NCBI RefSeq assembly: GCF_006439335.1 | Contig: NZ_SAWY01000019.1 | Location: forward strand, 62,001-126,000 | DNA: 64,000 nt | Reading direction: 5' to 3' | Source of the DNA: Litorilituus lipolyticus | Lineage (GTDB): Bacteria; Pseudomonadota; Gammaproteobacteria; Enterobacterales; Alteromonadaceae | In this document: in pieces, positions 18,801 to 26,718 of the stretch | Numbering within the stretch: the stretch's first letter is position 1 | How the letters are laid out: each line of letters begins with the position of its first letter | Made by a program: the position numbers and the translations under genes | Notes under the pieces: generated by a model | Databases searched by the model: none | What the model saw: only the letters and a program-made list of their open reading frames with translations | What the model was told of the DNA's origin: nothing

Positions 18801-19196
18801 ATTCGATTTGTTTAACGCATCAATGATTTTATTTTCTGTTAAGCAATACGAACTTTCATCGGCACAGTTATATTGATCGCCATAAACATGAACAACAACT
18901 GGAATATAATAGCGACCATCAACACCATTGCCATTTGCCGCTGCCTGGATTTGTGGCGCTGCTTTTAGCATGGATTTAGATAATTTTTTCTTCAATTGAA
19001 GTTGGTTTTCAATTTGTAAAGCATCCCAGTCTTGTTTGTTTTTGTCCGTACCACAAACTTGTTGCTTATTTGCTAAGTCGCTAACTGAAGCTTCTTTATT
19101 TTTAAAAATGGGATGTATATCACCCGCTAATGCTGCTGTACTTGAAACAGTCAACATAAGGGCCATAAGTGATGGAACTTTGTGCTGCAAAGGCAT
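15807..19196 (-). CDS. Secreted M43-type zinc metalloprotease with PPC, PKD and GEVED domains
   Basis: This is an extracellular protease of about 1129 residues. I chose the ATG at 19196 because GGAG sits five bases upstream and it yields a clean signal peptide ending in STAALAG; the frame opens 15 bases earlier. The catalytic domain spans about residues 70-370. It has the extended zinc motif HEFGHWLNLPH at 261-271 and a Met-turn in FMHYSDNYAMY, as in pappalysin/M43 (cytophagalysin) enzymes. Two PPC-like domains follow, then two PKD domains (each with VSYLWDFGDG-type cores), a GEVED domain (GDGEAEDYTV), a third PKD domain and a final PPC-like module. Many paired cysteines suggest disulfides outside the cell. 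The likely role is degradation of extracellular protein, with substrate binding by the PKD and PPC modules. Confidence 0.9.
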   Translation of the reverse strand: MPLQHKVPSLMALMLTVSSTAALAGDIHPIFKNKEASVSDLANKQQVCGTDKNKQDWDALQIENQLQLKKKLSKSMLKAAPQIQAAANGNGVDGRYYIPVVVHVYGDQYNCADESSYCLTENKIIDALNKSNEDFLGTNTQDGPIAAEFQAIRDNLNIEFVLAKKDPQGNPTNGIVRYANKSGYGNGSGHDAAIAADAWDNFKYMNIYLMSDLYADGDTSSSGVAWYPQMSMSEAGLSRVVYNGHYLGANTGENFRSVLTHEFGHWLNLPHTFDGDVCSVHQEAFCESTGDNNCDTPQMSSSILQDNALNCLGEPTNTENFMHYSDNYAMYTQGQVKRMTAALHGDARKTLWSNENLIAVGLEEYTSNSDRPWDGSGLDVAPSGEVLAQYTNLSATKGETDTFEFTFPEGTQAAAIYLKGYNQDPDLYVSKGVAPTKNGETWIADFISFKSAGTPELVTFTAPSTTQPYFATIDAFSDYSNATLEILSVEDPSLCTGCERVFLAEETNLSATKGDAIKSYSFDIPSDASRVVAVMPGGYLGDPDMYVSVDSIPTTSVSDCAPFSAPRLSEYCDLGANVGGKTVNVIIDPFLDYSGATFRVYYEREGTVDPGLPTAEANGGYSALINESITFSSAGSVDSDGTIVSYLWDFGDGNTSTQANPNHAYTASGTYSAVLTVTDNDNNQATDSSVVTIAAENVAPVVNVNGPYSGLENTTVTFSSAGTVDTDGSIASYSWSFGDGNTSTLANPSHVYSAADEYTVTLTVTDNDNASTTSSTTAVIAPVVNDYCTVTGNTGYEWIANVSAGGVSNASAKEGYGDFTNVTLPLSTGDNAISLTAGGNYSEHWAVWLDTNSNGTFELSEKLVSGLAGKDTVQGNLVIDNSLIGLTTRMRVVMKYSGAPTTACGSLGDGEAEDYTVTVTANDNVAPTADANGDYNALVNNAISFSSLGSKDTDGTIVNYLWDFGDGAQSTTANPVHTYSTSGSFTAQLTVTDNDGASHTDSATVVIDPIDLDLENACLTKSPITGGGLTAGTAACLGNSSTIWLSLGEASTHQSVKITTGHGQGNLDVLYKNGGWPNSGDYDGQALGNGSTSTCMSLPAGSDYWSYLKITGGATGATILVEYDSAGCQ

Positions 19197-19515
19197 GAAT
19201 TCTCCTATCATGTTTTAATAACATGGTTTGGGGTAACTCAATAACAATTGTTAAATTACAAAACAGTTCGTTATCAGTCACACATTTATTATTATTTTTA
19301 GTTATGTTGTGAATGCCAGAACTACTGTTAACTAATTGTTTAATAGCTTGTTTATTTTAAAACAATACGTAGTACAAATATTCACCATTATGTTTATACT
19401 ACAAATATTACATATTGTATACAGGATATTTTACTAGTTTTTAGGTGCTAAAGCTAAAATAGCAAGAGAGAATTTAGACAAGGATAACTGTGCTTATAAA
19501 GCTTGATATTTATTT
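19197..19515. other. Gene-free interval, A+T rich
   Basis: About 320 bases between the metalloprotease start and the end of the serine hydrolase gene. It should contain the metalloprotease promoter. I see no RNA gene, ORF of note or strong hairpin in it. Confidence 0.6.
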
Positions 19516-20706
19516 TCAATAACTATTGATAAGCAAGGTTGGTAGAATATCCGTTTCCATGATTGTTCTTACTTTATATTCATCCATATCACCTTCTTGA
19601 TAAGCTCGGCCTGTAAAAACCACGACTAATTCCAGTGCAGGCATAACAAAAATATACTGGCCACCATAGCCATCAGCATAGTAAGTACTAACAATGTCAT
19701 TGCCTACAGTGAATTGAGTAGTCCACCATTGGTAACCATAACCCCAGCTTGCGGCAGCAAAGTGTTGCTGCGTAGATTCATTTACCCACGATTCACTAAT
19801 AACTTGTTCACCTTGCCATATACCCTTATTCAAAAAGAGTTGGCCAAACTTCGCCATATCTCTGGTTGAGAGATACAAAGCACTGCCAGTGTGCAATTGA
19901 TTATCAAGAGACCAATAAGTGTACTTTTCAATACCCAATGGAGCAAAAAGGTTTTGCTCCATAAAGTTAGTAACACTCTGCTCGGTCGCATACTCAAGTA
20001 ATCTGCCAATGCCAAAGGACACACCCGTTGAGTAAGCAAATTCTTCTCCGGGCATAGATGCCATTGGTCTACTGAGTAAAAAATGCATGGGATCAATAGC
20101 ATTGTTCATTTGGCTATTCAAATTACTACTATTTAAGTAGGAGACATTCCACTCATCCCATAAATAACCATGTTGCATTGTTAACCAGTTTTTTAAGGTA
20201 ATATCGCCCTTAGACTCATGCCAATTATCAACAGGTAACTTGTGTTGAAAATAATCATGCACCTTTACATTAACGCTATCAATATAGTCTTGATCAATAG
20301 CGATACCAATCAGTGCAGAAGTAACACTCTTGGTCACTGAATTTAGGATATGTAACTCCAAATCCTGATTATTAGCCCAACTATCCGCTAAATCTAACGA
20401 GGTTCTAAATGACTGCTCAAATATTATTTTTTCTTCTTTGATAATAGTAACTGAATCAATATGACGATAATTCAAAGCATTACGGTTAATTTTATCAACT
20501 AATTTTTCATAAGGTTCAACATCTATTGAATAATCACTTAAATGGGCTGTCTGCCAACCATCCCCTTTCAATTCTGGTTGTTTATAACTATATTCAAGTG
20601 CTGTTTCAGGAGAATTACTTTTGCTATCAGAACCACAGCTAAACAAGCAAAAGCAAGCCCATAAAATACAAACAAAGTTAAGCCACTGATTTTTAGCGTT
20701 AGACAT
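19516..20706 (-). CDS. Beta-lactamase-fold serine hydrolase lipoprotein
   Basis: This 396-residue class-C-type serine hydrolase is anchored by a lipobox ending at Cys24 (LFSC). The catalytic SVTK tetrad start is at residues 123-126 in ILNSVTKSVTSAL, and the Tyr motif appears as YSTG (YxN-like) in FAYSTGVSFGIGR. A later W-G-Y-G-Y-Q-W-W segment and YGGQYIFVMP complete the beta-lactamase/esterase (serine hydrolase family, 6-aminohexanoate hydrolase-like) fold. Such proteins act as esterases, peptidases or amidases; the sequence does not settle the substrate. The gene is monocistronic, with wide gaps on both sides. Confidence 0.87.
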   Translation of the reverse strand: MSNAKNQWLNFVCILWACFCLFSCGSDSKSNSPETALEYSYKQPELKGDGWQTAHLSDYSIDVEPYEKLVDKINRNALNYRHIDSVTIIKEEKIIFEQSFRTSLDLADSWANNQDLELHILNSVTKSVTSALIGIAIDQDYIDSVNVKVHDYFQHKLPVDNWHESKGDITLKNWLTMQHGYLWDEWNVSYLNSSNLNSQMNNAIDPMHFLLSRPMASMPGEEFAYSTGVSFGIGRLLEYATEQSVTNFMEQNLFAPLGIEKYTYWSLDNQLHTGSALYLSTRDMAKFGQLFLNKGIWQGEQVISESWVNESTQQHFAAASWGYGYQWWTTQFTVGNDIVSTYYADGYGGQYIFVMPALELVVVFTGRAYQEGDMDEYKVRTIMETDILPTLLINSY

Positions 20707-21077
20707 ATCAATATCCAGAATAAATTAATTATTACTAGCCTAGATTATGGCCTTGTAAAAAACCAATCGATAATAATTAAGCAATAGATAACAATACAGC
20801 TATTACCACCACCTTTTGTAGATAATTATTCATTCTAGATGATGCTATGTAGGTTTTATTGTAATACCCATATTGCCATATAATTATTAAAAACCTTCTC
20901 ACTTAGCATTTAAAAACGCCACCGTTGCAAAAACAAAATAACGTAATAAAACTACACACAGTAAATAAAATAGAATTAATATCAGCGTAAATTTGATTTT
21001 TATTCACTTTTGGAGTAATAATATTACATAGCATTCTTTTTATGATGCTGCTAAATAACTGAGAAAAGGTGAATACG
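20707..21077. other. Gene-free interval upstream of a small ORF
   Basis: About 370 bases, A+T rich, between two divergent genes. It presumably holds both promoters. A 66-codon minus-strand frame crosses it (20903-21103) but has no ribosome site and overlaps the better-supported small plus-strand gene. Confidence 0.5.
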
Positions 21078-21218
21078 ATGGAAAACGATGACGTAATGAT
21101 CAAAGACAGTAATTCTTTAGAGCCTACCCAGTACGACTATGACAACAAAGGCCTACCTCGCGATTTTGATATTCGCATTGAAGTTGCAGAACAACGAGAA
21201 GTATTAGAACAAAGCTAA
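21078..21218 (+). CDS. Small acidic hypothetical protein (46 residues)
   Basis: This short gene encodes a very acidic, soluble 46-residue protein that starts MENDDVMIKDSNS and ends EVAEQREVLEQS. Evidence that it is real: AAGGTG sits six bases before the ATG, the reading frame has ordinary codon use, and a clean intrinsic terminator follows 29 bases after the stop. The middle (YDYDNKGLPRDFDIRIEV) looks like a compact conserved motif, but I do not recognise the family. No membrane segment is present. It is a single-gene transcription unit. Confidence 0.6.
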   Translation: MENDDVMIKDSNSLEPTQYDYDNKGLPRDFDIRIEVAEQREVLEQS

Positions 21219-21246
21219 ACAAGTCATAAAAAATAACAAAGTAATC

Positions 21247-21274
21247 AAGCCTCATACTAGAGGCTTACTTTTAT
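21247..21274 (+). terminator. Intrinsic terminator after the 46-residue ORF
   Basis: A seven-bp perfect stem (21247-21253 with 21260-21266, arm AAGCCTC), six-base loop, then a T-rich tail. Confidence 0.75.
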
Positions 21275-21339
21275 TACCTTTTAATTGCCTTTCATATTTT
21301 TCTAAAAGTGATTATTTGTAGCGAATAACTTCTTGCTAG

Positions 21340-22524
21340 CTAAACTACCTGACCACTAGCAACACCACTTGCCCAGCAAAATTGGAAGTTATACCCTCCC
21401 AAAAATCCAGTAACATCAATCACTTCGCCAATAAAATACAAGCCAGGCACTTGTTTACTTTCAAAGGTTTTTGAGGAAAGCTCATCGGTGTCTACGCCAC
21501 CTAACGTCACTTCCGCTGTGCGATAACCTTCAGTACCATTAGGTTTAATTTGCCACTGGTGAATATAGTGACATAGGGTATCAATTTCACTATGGGTTAA
21601 TTGGTTAATCGACTTTTCTACAATGTGCCCTTCTTCCACAAGCACTTCCACAAAACGTTTAGGCAGTAACGTCGACATTTGATTCTTTAATGATTTTTGT
21701 GCACTGTGCTCACGCCACATTCCTATGGTTTCTTTCAGATTATACTCTGGTAGTAAGTTAATTGTTATTGCTTGGCCTGCTTGCCAAAATGACGAGATTT
21801 GCAATACCGCTGGTCCTGACAACCCACGATGAGTAAATAAAATATTCTCTTTAAACATCACACCCGACTCACTACTTACCTCAGCAAGTAGACTGATGCC
21901 AGATAAGCCATCAAAGCGCTGTTTATCATGTTCATGTAAAGTAAAAGGCACTAAGGCAGGACATGTAGGTATGACATTTAAATCAAATTGTTGTGCAATT
22001 TTGTAGCCTATAGGGCTTGCACCTAGTTTCGGCATTGTTAGGCCACCTGATGCAACCACCAACGATTCGCACTCATAGCTTTCATTCGTTGTTTTAACCA
22101 CAAAACCACTCGGTGTTTTTTCAATAGCCAGCACTTCTGTTCTTAGTTGAACCGTTACCCCTGCCCATTCACACTCAGTAAGTAAAATATCGACTAAATC
22201 TTGCGCGCTATTGTCACAAAATAATTGGCCTAAGGTTTTATGATGATACTCAAGACCATGACGCTCAACAAGCTCGATGAAATCTTCAGCTTTATAGCGG
22301 CTAAGGGAAGATTTTATAAAGTGAGGGTTATTACAAATATAGTGCTCAGGGGCGGCATTTTCATTAGTAAAATTACAGCGGCCGCCGCCACTTATCAGTA
22401 TTTTACGGGCAGGCTTTTTGCCCATATCAAGCACAGTTACACTTCTGCCTCGATAACCCGCATTAGACGCGCACATTAAACCTGCAGCACCTGCACCAAT
22501 AATAACTACATCAGTTTTAATCAC
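21340..22524 (-). CDS. HI0933/YhiN-family FAD-dependent oxidoreductase
   Basis: This 394-residue flavoprotein has a Rossmann FAD motif at residues 6-14 (VIIGAGAAGL) and the family hallmark KILISGGGRCNFTNE. Later GLSGPAVLQIS, AEVTLGGVDTDEL and a C-terminal GGYNFQFCWASG segment bind flavin and pyridine nucleotide. This is the BaiN/RdsA-like family of NAD(P)/FAD proteins whose physiological reaction is generally unknown. It is soluble and cytoplasmic, with normal length. It is divergent from the lipoprotein gene at 22731 and has no partner on its own strand. Confidence 0.9.
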   Translation of the reverse strand: MIKTDVVIIGAGAAGLMCASNAGYRGRSVTVLDMGKKPARKILISGGGRCNFTNENAAPEHYICNNPHFIKSSLSRYKAEDFIELVERHGLEYHHKTLGQLFCDNSAQDLVDILLTECEWAGVTVQLRTEVLAIEKTPSGFVVKTTNESYECESLVVASGGLTMPKLGASPIGYKIAQQFDLNVIPTCPALVPFTLHEHDKQRFDGLSGISLLAEVSSESGVMFKENILFTHRGLSGPAVLQISSFWQAGQAITINLLPEYNLKETIGMWREHSAQKSLKNQMSTLLPKRFVEVLVEEGHIVEKSINQLTHSEIDTLCHYIHQWQIKPNGTEGYRTAEVTLGGVDTDELSSKTFESKQVPGLYFIGEVIDVTGFLGGYNFQFCWASGVASGQVV

Positions 22525-22730
22525 AGTGATTCCTAATCTTTTTCACAACAAAGACATTATAAGGATTACGCAGTAGAACAGCTAGCTATCTGAGTTCTGT
22601 TCTGTGAATTCTCCCTGAAAATAAAGAAATGAAAAGATTGTGTAAAGTAGAGAACTGTTTGTCTTATTAACGCTCTATTGCTGATATAACTCTGCTTTTC
22701 AAGCATCCTTTATCAATATATGGAACAACA

Positions 22731-24239
22731 ATGAATAAAAGAACATTCAAAAAACTTCTGCAAAATAGCCTCACTCTCATATCAACATTTACCTTACTTG
22801 CTTGTGGCTCTAGTAGTGATGACAGCGGTACAGGTTATGTAAAACTGTACAACGCATCGTCAAATGCCCCCAGTATCTACTTAACTGTTGATGAAGATCT
22901 AAACAGCACTGATGATGACCATTTTGAGCACAGCTACTCTGGCGTGCCTTTTGCTCAAGCCAACAGTAACTACGAAATAGATTCAGGGACTTATTCTTAT
23001 CAACTAGCTTGGCAAGATGATGACAGCACGGCCTCCGATAATTTATCAGTATTGCATGAAAGTGAGTTAACCATTTCCAACGACTCTATTGAAATGATAG
23101 TACTAAGCGATAGCATTTTATCGCCGCAAATAATGACCTATAGCATGCCACTTATTGATGACGATAATGATGATACTGAAGAGTTATTCAATTTACGTGT
23201 TTTGAACATGCACTCTAGCCATACTGGCATTGATTTTTATTTATCTAAAGATGATGAAACCTTTAATGAAGCACAATTTGTCGGCGATTTTAGCTATCAA
23301 GCATTATCCGACAACCATAAATTTGAACAAAGTGATTACATTTTTTATATCACTGAGTCAGGTAGCAATGAAGTACTCTTTGAGACTAACAGCATTTCAT
23401 TTGCCTACAGCTCTCAATACATCATGGTGGTTAGAGAAAATAAAGGGGCAGGCTCATCTCCCTATATACTCGACAAAGTCTCAAACTCTACTGTAACGGA
23501 ATATACGGATGCCGATGCCGAAGCCAGCTTTAAAACCTACAATGCTGTCGCTCCCCATGAACAATTAGATAACTATCAAGGCGATATGTCTTTATTCATC
23601 AATGGGGTAGATAACTCACCTGAAATTGCTTTTTTACCTTATGGTGAAATGAGTAACGACCTTATCGTAGCCAGTGGAGACTACAGCCTAGATCTTAGCA
23701 GTGTTGCAACTAGCACCCCTTTATTAAGTAATCACTTACTTTCATTGACAGAGAATAGCAATAAGACAGTGTTCTTTTATGCAGAAGAAGAATACGTAGA
23801 CTCAGATGGTGACGGTAATGTAGATGAAAATGGTGACGGAATTATCGATGAAATTGAAGTGAACTTATTTTCTTTAGTAGTAGATAACAGTTTAAACGAA
23901 ACTATTTATGATCATGAAATAGAGTCTGTTAATTTAGTGCAATCTGATGAGTTTGACCAAGTAACTGTATATTTTGTTCGCAGTAATGAAACTATTGATA
24001 CTGCCTTATACTACCGAACGATACACTACAAAAAAACCAGCCCGATTACCCTATTGAATAACACCTACCAAGTGTTCGTCATTGGTGAAGAAAATGACAG
24101 TCGAATCATCTTAAATACTTTTGAATTAACACTTAATGAAGAGAGTCGCGAACAATTCCTCATTATCGAAAATAGCACGGAATCAACAACTGGCTATAAA
24201 AGCACGTTAATCGACCAAATCACTCCACAGGTAAACTAA
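22731..24239 (+). CDS. DUF4397-like lipoprotein with a calcium-binding-like segment
   Basis: This 502-residue surface lipoprotein has lipobox LLAC (Cys25) and then an acidic mature chain. The first module, GYVKLYNASSNAPSIYLTVD, matches the start of DUF4397 domains, and similar units recur at about residues 145 (LRVLNMHSSHTGIDFYLS) and 255. Near residue 360 lies DSDGDGNVDENGDGIIDE, an Asp-rich loop pair like those of thrombospondin type 3 or dockerin calcium sites. No enzyme motif is seen. Its stop is two bases before the start of an orphan DNA-binding protein gene, so the two are almost certainly one operon. Confidence 0.75.
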   Translation: MNKRTFKKLLQNSLTLISTFTLLACGSSSDDSGTGYVKLYNASSNAPSIYLTVDEDLNSTDDDHFEHSYSGVPFAQANSNYEIDSGTYSYQLAWQDDDSTASDNLSVLHESELTISNDSIEMIVLSDSILSPQIMTYSMPLIDDDNDDTEELFNLRVLNMHSSHTGIDFYLSKDDETFNEAQFVGDFSYQALSDNHKFEQSDYIFYITESGSNEVLFETNSISFAYSSQYIMVVRENKGAGSSPYILDKVSNSTVTEYTDADAEASFKTYNAVAPHEQLDNYQGDMSLFINGVDNSPEIAFLPYGEMSNDLIVASGDYSLDLSSVATSTPLLSNHLLSLTENSNKTVFFYAEEEYVDSDGDGNVDENGDGIIDEIEVNLFSLVVDNSLNETIYDHEIESVNLVQSDEFDQVTVYFVRSNETIDTALYYRTIHYKKTSPITLLNNTYQVFVIGEENDSRIILNTFELTLNEESREQFLIIENSTESTTGYKSTLIDQITPQVN

Positions 24240-24241
24240 TC

Positions 24242-24568
24242 ATGGAGGCGATATCCATTAAACAAGAGAATATATATCGTGTTAATCAGCTACATATGAA
24301 TGTTGCAACACGGTCAGCTTATTTTCATAACCAAGCAATTCCCTTAACAGGCTTAGAATTCAACTTACTGAAAGTCATTATGATGAATGCAGGCTGTATT
24401 GTAACTAGAGAAGATATTGCCAACGCAGTCTTTCAAAAAAGCCTGAAGCGATGCGATAAAAGCATCAACAGTCATATACTCAATATACGAAAGAAAATTG
24501 CTAACGCGTCAGGAGATGAATGTATCAAAACGGTACGAGGTAAGGGTTATATTGTATTTGGCAACTAA
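24242..24568 (+). CDS. Stand-alone OmpR/PhoB-type winged-helix DNA-binding protein
   Basis: This 108-residue protein is just the C-terminal effector domain of an OmpR-like regulator. The beta-hairpin LTGLEFNLLKVIMMNAG leads into the recognition region (VTREDIANAVF, KSINSHILNIRKKIANA), and the wing ends KTVRGKGYIVFGN. There is no receiver domain, membrane segment or sensor, and the length leaves no room for one. It follows the DUF4397-like lipoprotein gene after two bases, so expression is coupled. It may autoregulate that pair or act with a partner encoded elsewhere. It could also be a remnant of a longer regulator, but the start region looks complete. Confidence 0.85.
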   Translation: MEAISIKQENIYRVNQLHMNVATRSAYFHNQAIPLTGLEFNLLKVIMMNAGCIVTREDIANAVFQKSLKRCDKSINSHILNIRKKIANASGDECIKTVRGKGYIVFGN

Positions 24569-24600
24569 CAATTAAACTGTAAAAGCTATGCAGTAGAAAT

Positions 24601-24645
24601 AAAAAAGCTTTCCTAAGGTACTACCTTAGGAAAGCTAATATTTTT
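24601..24645. terminator. Bidirectional terminator between the winged-helix gene and ferritin
   Basis: A 15-bp perfect inverted repeat (24606-24620 with 24622-24636, arm AGCTTTCCTAAGGTA). A-runs on one side and T-runs on the other let it end transcription from both converging genes. Confidence 0.92.
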
Positions 24646-24676
24646 AATACGTTATAAATTTTTAGAACTAATCGTA

Positions 24677-25201
24677 CTAAACAGACTCTGTCATAATACT
24701 GGTGTTTTCGCCCTTTGCCATCTCAGCTAAATCTTTATCAACAAAGAATAGCGCATGGCCATCGTTACCCACTAAATTAATTTTATCTAAAATGCCTTTA
24801 AAGAGTGTTTCTTCTTCATGTTGTTCAGAAACATACCACTGTAAAAAGTTAAAGGTAGAGTAATCTTGATTAGTAAAGGCATGGTGCGCTAACTCGTTAA
24901 TTTGACGAGTTATCAAACACTCATGTTCATAAGTTAATTCAAATAACTGACCAAGAGAGGTAAATTCATGTGGTGGCGCTTCAATGGCGCCAATAATTGG
25001 TAAAGCGCCTGTTTCACTAACATAAGTGAATAGGCGATTCATATGTGCCATTTCTTCAATCGCATGTTGGCGTAAAAATTCTGCAGCGCCTGAAAAACCA
25101 TGCTCTTCACACCAAGCACTCATTTGAAGATATAAATTTGAAGAGTAAAATTCTAAGTTAAGTTGCTGATTTAACTTTTCAACCATTTCTGCTTTTAGCA
25201 T
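24677..25201 (-). CDS. ftnA: Bacterial non-heme ferritin
   Basis: This 174-residue ferritin subunit forms a 24-mer shell that oxidises and stores iron in the cytoplasm. The four-helix bundle is complete. Ferroxidase ligands are visible: Glu in [13 protein letters not shown], the E-E-M-A-H segment ([13 protein letters not shown]), and the C-helix [14 protein letters not shown]. The [16 protein letters not shown] segment is diagnostic of FtnA. The length is slightly above E. coli FtnA (165) because of a C-terminal extension. The peroxiredoxin gene lies upstream on the same strand, with a 26-base palindrome in the gap that may regulate this gene. Iron storage next to a peroxidase fits protection from Fenton chemistry. 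Confidence 0.95.
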   Translation of the reverse strand: MLKAEMVEKLNQQLNLEFYSSNLYLQMSAWCEEHGFSGAAEFLRQHAIEEMAHMNRLFTYVSETGALPIIGAIEAPPHEFTSLGQLFELTYEHECLITRQINELAHHAFTNQDYSTFNFLQWYVSEQHEEETLFKGILDKINLVGNDGHALFFVDKDLAEMAKGENTSIMTESV

Positions 25202-25251
25202 AACATCGCCTCGATATAAGAATATGACAGGATCTTGCCCTGATAATTACC

Positions 25252-25277
25252 TTGATACAAGAAAAAAATTGTATCAA
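25252..25277. promoter_or_regulatory. Palindrome upstream of ferritin
   Basis: TTGATACAA at 25252-25260 pairs perfectly with TTGTATCAA at 25269-25277 across an A-rich eight-base spacer, about 50 bases before the ftnA start. The spacing and symmetry suit a dimeric repressor. It is also inside the peroxiredoxin 3' region, so a terminator role is possible, but the T-run lies in the loop. Confidence 0.45.
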
Positions 25278-25332
25278 TATTTATTTTCTAAGTAACTGAG
25301 AAGCATTGTTATTTGTACCTTAACTACCACCA

Positions 25333-25806
25333 TTAAAGGTTATCGAGAATAACTTCAGCCTTACTCACCTCAAAAGATTTTGCTGCTTCAACGTGTAAAC
25401 TGGTCACGATGCCGTTGTCAATTATCATTGCGTAACGCTGAGATCTAATCCCTCCAAAACCACCAGTATCCATCGATAAACCTAGCGTTTTTGTGTAGCT
25501 ACCATCACCATCAGCAAGCATCATAATATTTTCAGCATTTTGAGATTCTCCCCAAGCTTGCATAACAAAAGCATCATTGACTGAAAGACAGATGATCTCA
25601 TCAACTCCCTTAGCTTTCAGTTCATCCACTGATACAACATAGCCGGGTAAATGTGCAGCTGAACAGGTTGGCGTAAATGCTCCAGGAACAGCAAATAAAA
25701 CCACTTTCTTATTCGCAAACAATTCACTCGTTTGATGAGTGACCATTTCACCATTAAGTAATTGCTGTAGTTCTCCCTTTGGCATGTCATCGTGTTGTTG
25801 AATCAT
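25333..25806 (-). CDS. Peroxiredoxin, Prx5-type
   Basis: This 157-residue thiol peroxidase reduces peroxides using a peroxidatic cysteine at Cys48 in PGAFTPTCSAAHLPG, the signature of the Prx5/AhpC-TSA subgroup. The segment VDEIICLSVNDAFVMQAWG and the GGIRSQRYAMIIDNG loop are typical. No fused glutaredoxin domain is present, unlike some relatives. The protein is soluble and should be cytoplasmic. It lies upstream of ferritin on the same strand, separated by about 130 bases that contain a palindrome. Both genes handle oxidative and iron stress, which supports related regulation. Confidence 0.92.
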   Translation of the reverse strand: MIQQHDDMPKGELQQLLNGEMVTHQTSELFANKKVVLFAVPGAFTPTCSAAHLPGYVVSVDELKAKGVDEIICLSVNDAFVMQAWGESQNAENIMMLADGDGSYTKTLGLSMDTGGFGGIRSQRYAMIIDNGIVTSLHVEAAKSFEVSKAEVILDNL

Positions 25807-25917
25807 TATATTGCTCCGAAATAGTTAGTGTTTAAGTGAAAATTGGTATAAGTGTTAATATGCTAGATACGTATAAAGTCATCATTAACATGCAGAATCA
25901 ACAAAAATCAAACGTAA

Positions 25918-26718
25918 TCAAACCTTAGGAATAGCCTGATTAACATAAACATCAAAACGGTTCTTCTTCATTTTAATACTCATGGTTGGTTTTTTATCTG
26001 CTATAGGTGGTGCATAATTAGGCCGTTTTACCACAACACGATATTTTGCTAGTGCTAGTGCAGGCGCAAGTAATGCATCGGCATCTAAATCTTCCCCTAC
26101 TAAAGACTGAAAGATTCGCATTTCTTTTTTAACCGCAGCTGATTTTTCACGATGTGGGTACATAGGATCTAAATAGACAACATCAGGTTGGTTCGCTAAC
26201 GACATATCATCAATCGAAGAGGCATGAATTAACTTCATATTTTCTGCAATATCAACAATCTCATGATTCAATTTTGCACGTTCAACACCATCATCAAGTA
26301 AAGCGGCAACTACAGGCATACGTTCCATTAAGGTTAATTGACAGCCTAAGCTCGCCAAAACAAAAGCATCACGCCCTAACCCAGCGGTTGCATCTAGCAC
26401 ATGGGGTGTAAAACCATGCTTTAACCCAACCGCTTTCGCAATATCTTGGCCACGACCACCACCAAATTTACGCCTATGAGCAGACGCCCCCTCCACTAAA
26501 TCAACTTTAATAGCTCCTAGCTTAGGTTCATCTAATTTTCGTAACTCAAGCACACCATGGTTAACTTGCAGCAAATACGATAATTGTGGCTGCTTAGCCG
26601 CCGCAGCCGCATCTCCGATATAAGAAAATTGCCACTTTTTGGCAATTTTCTTAGCCTGCTCACTATCAACAGAATCTAAGTAAGCAACAGCGATATGCTC
26701 TAATGAAGGTTGAGTCAT
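25918..26718 (-). CDS. rsmJ: 16S rRNA (guanine1516-N2)-methyltransferase
   Basis: This 266-residue SAM-dependent methyltransferase methylates G1516 of 16S rRNA. The SAM motif [21 protein letters not shown] and the catalytic-type [12 protein letters not shown] motif are textbook for RsmJ (formerly YhiQ), as is the [16 protein letters not shown] segment. The length is slightly above that of E. coli RsmJ (250). Its ATG shares one base with the stop codon of the S9 peptidase gene (TAATG), so the two are coupled, with the peptidase upstream. No functional link between the two is apparent, and the overlap may simply be genome compaction. Confidence 0.95.
   Translation of the reverse strand: MTQPSLEHIAVAYLDSVDSEQAKKIAKKWQFSYIGDAAAAAKQPQLSYLLQVNHGVLELRKLDEPKLGAIKVDLVEGASAHRRKFGGGRGQDIAKAVGLKHGFTPHVLDATAGLGRDAFVLASLGCQLTLMERMPVVAALLDDGVERAKLNHEIVDIAENMKLIHASSIDDMSLANQPDVVYLDPMYPHREKSAAVKKEMRIFQSLVGEDLDADALLAPALALAKYRVVVKRPNYAPPIADKKPTMSIKMKKNRFDVYVNQAIPKV

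Noticed and set aside
20903-21103. 66-codon minus-strand frame
   Set aside because: No ribosome site, hydrophobic A+T-driven composition, and it overlaps the better-supported 46-residue gene.
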